Position numbers and translations under genes: made by a program | The notes under the pieces: model-generated | Told to the model about the DNA's origin: nothing | The model's database searches: none | Seen by the model: only the letters and a program-made list of their open reading frames with translations | Shown here: piece after piece, positions 5,149-5,206 of the stretch | Layout of the letters: every line of letters begins with the position of its first letter | How positions within the stretch are numbered: the stretch's first letter is position 1 | Source of the DNA: Gammaproteobacteria bacterium | GTDB lineage: Bacteria; Pseudomonadota; Gammaproteobacteria; Steroidobacterales; Steroidobacteraceae | DNA length: 5,206 nucleotides | Direction of reading: 5' to 3' | Assembly: GCA_030043215.1 (NCBI GenBank) | Contig: JASHYG010000313.1 | Coordinates: forward strand, 1-5,206

Positions 5149-5206
5149 ATGACTGAAAGCCTGTTCGACCGCGGCCTCGCCGCGCGCAAGGCCGTTCTCG
5201 GCAGCG
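5149..5206 (+). CDS. carboxymuconolactone decarboxylase family protein (partial, 5' end)
   Basis: The gene starts at ATG 5149 behind a well-spaced GGAG and runs off the window after 19 codons. The visible N-terminus, reading MTESLFDRGLAARKAVLGS, fits the start of PcaC-like and related carboxymuconolactone decarboxylase (CMD) proteins, which typically open with a short helix of the form (F/Y)xxGxxxRxxVLG before the core. Full-length members are about 120-150 residues, and the catalytic Cys and His residues would lie outside the window. The family includes 4-carboxymuconolactone decarboxylase of the protocatechuate branch of the 3-oxoadipate pathway and AhpD-like peroxidases. It follows the MetE-like gene on the same strand and is probably cotranscribed with it. 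The assignment rests on a short segment recognised by eye. Confidence 0.6.
   Translation, partial: MTESLFDRGLAARKAVLGS

Noticed and set aside
2756..5152. 798-codon + strand open frame
   Set aside because: It is antisense to the monooxygenase gene, then out of frame over the MetE-like gene. Its length reflects lack of stops in high-GC DNA; no domain motif is visible.
5138..5152. Four-codon ORF (MEHT) overlapping the CMD start by ATGA
   Set aside because: The ATGA overlap resembles translational coupling, but the peptide is too short. The GGAG within it is better explained as the ribosome binding site of the CMD gene.
1..5206. Mobile elements, tRNA or rRNA genes, CRISPR arrays, riboswitches
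   Set aside because: I found no transposase or integrase motifs, no paired terminal repeats with target duplications, no repeat-spacer pattern and no cloverleaf-like segment. The 11-base repeats bracketing the MetE-like gene are too short and chance-prone to count as ends of an element.

Overview
The window is GC-rich throughout (roughly two thirds G+C or more by eye) and densely coded. Its codons are strongly GC-ending and its intergenic gaps are short (27 to 84 bases). It looks like chromosome of a free-living, metabolically versatile bacterium, most likely a proteobacterium. That placement is inferred from base composition and gene content; there is no rRNA, tRNA or other phylogenetic marker. 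I see no insertion sequence, integrase, phage gene, CRISPR array or regulator gene.

Layout, left to right. (a) Bases 1-46 may hold the last codons of a + strand gene cut by the window edge. (b) 47-910 (-) is a classical short-chain dehydrogenase/reductase. (c) 911-994 is a divergent promoter gap. (d) 995-2590 (+) is a 531-residue protein that joins an N-terminal SnoaL/NTF2-like domain to a complete maleylacetate-reductase-type iron-alcohol-dehydrogenase domain through a linker made of degenerate 9-base repeats. (e) 2591-2617 is a convergent gap with GC-rich hairpins. (f) 2618-3814 (-) is a group A FAD-dependent monooxygenase whose start looks leaderless. (g) 3815-3872 is a second divergent gap. 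(h) 3873-5087 (+) is a stand-alone MetE-C-domain-like zinc methyltransferase homologue with all four zinc ligands and an extra Gly/Ala-rich loop. (i) 5149-5206 (+) is the first 19 codons of a probable carboxymuconolactone-decarboxylase-family protein, running off the right edge.

Taken together this resembles part of a catabolic cluster for an aromatic or other cyclic compound. The flavin monooxygenase could hydroxylate a ring, the SDR could oxidise an alcohol or dihydrodiol, and maleylacetate reductase would make 3-oxoadipate for central metabolism. The CMD-family protein and the MetE-like protein would act on intermediates not identified here. No ring-cleavage dioxygenase, transporter or regulator lies in the window, so the substrate cannot be named. 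The most unusual items are the SnoaL-maleylacetate reductase fusion with its repeat-built linker, the MetE-like enzyme placed in a catabolic context, and the candidate leaderless monooxygenase transcript.
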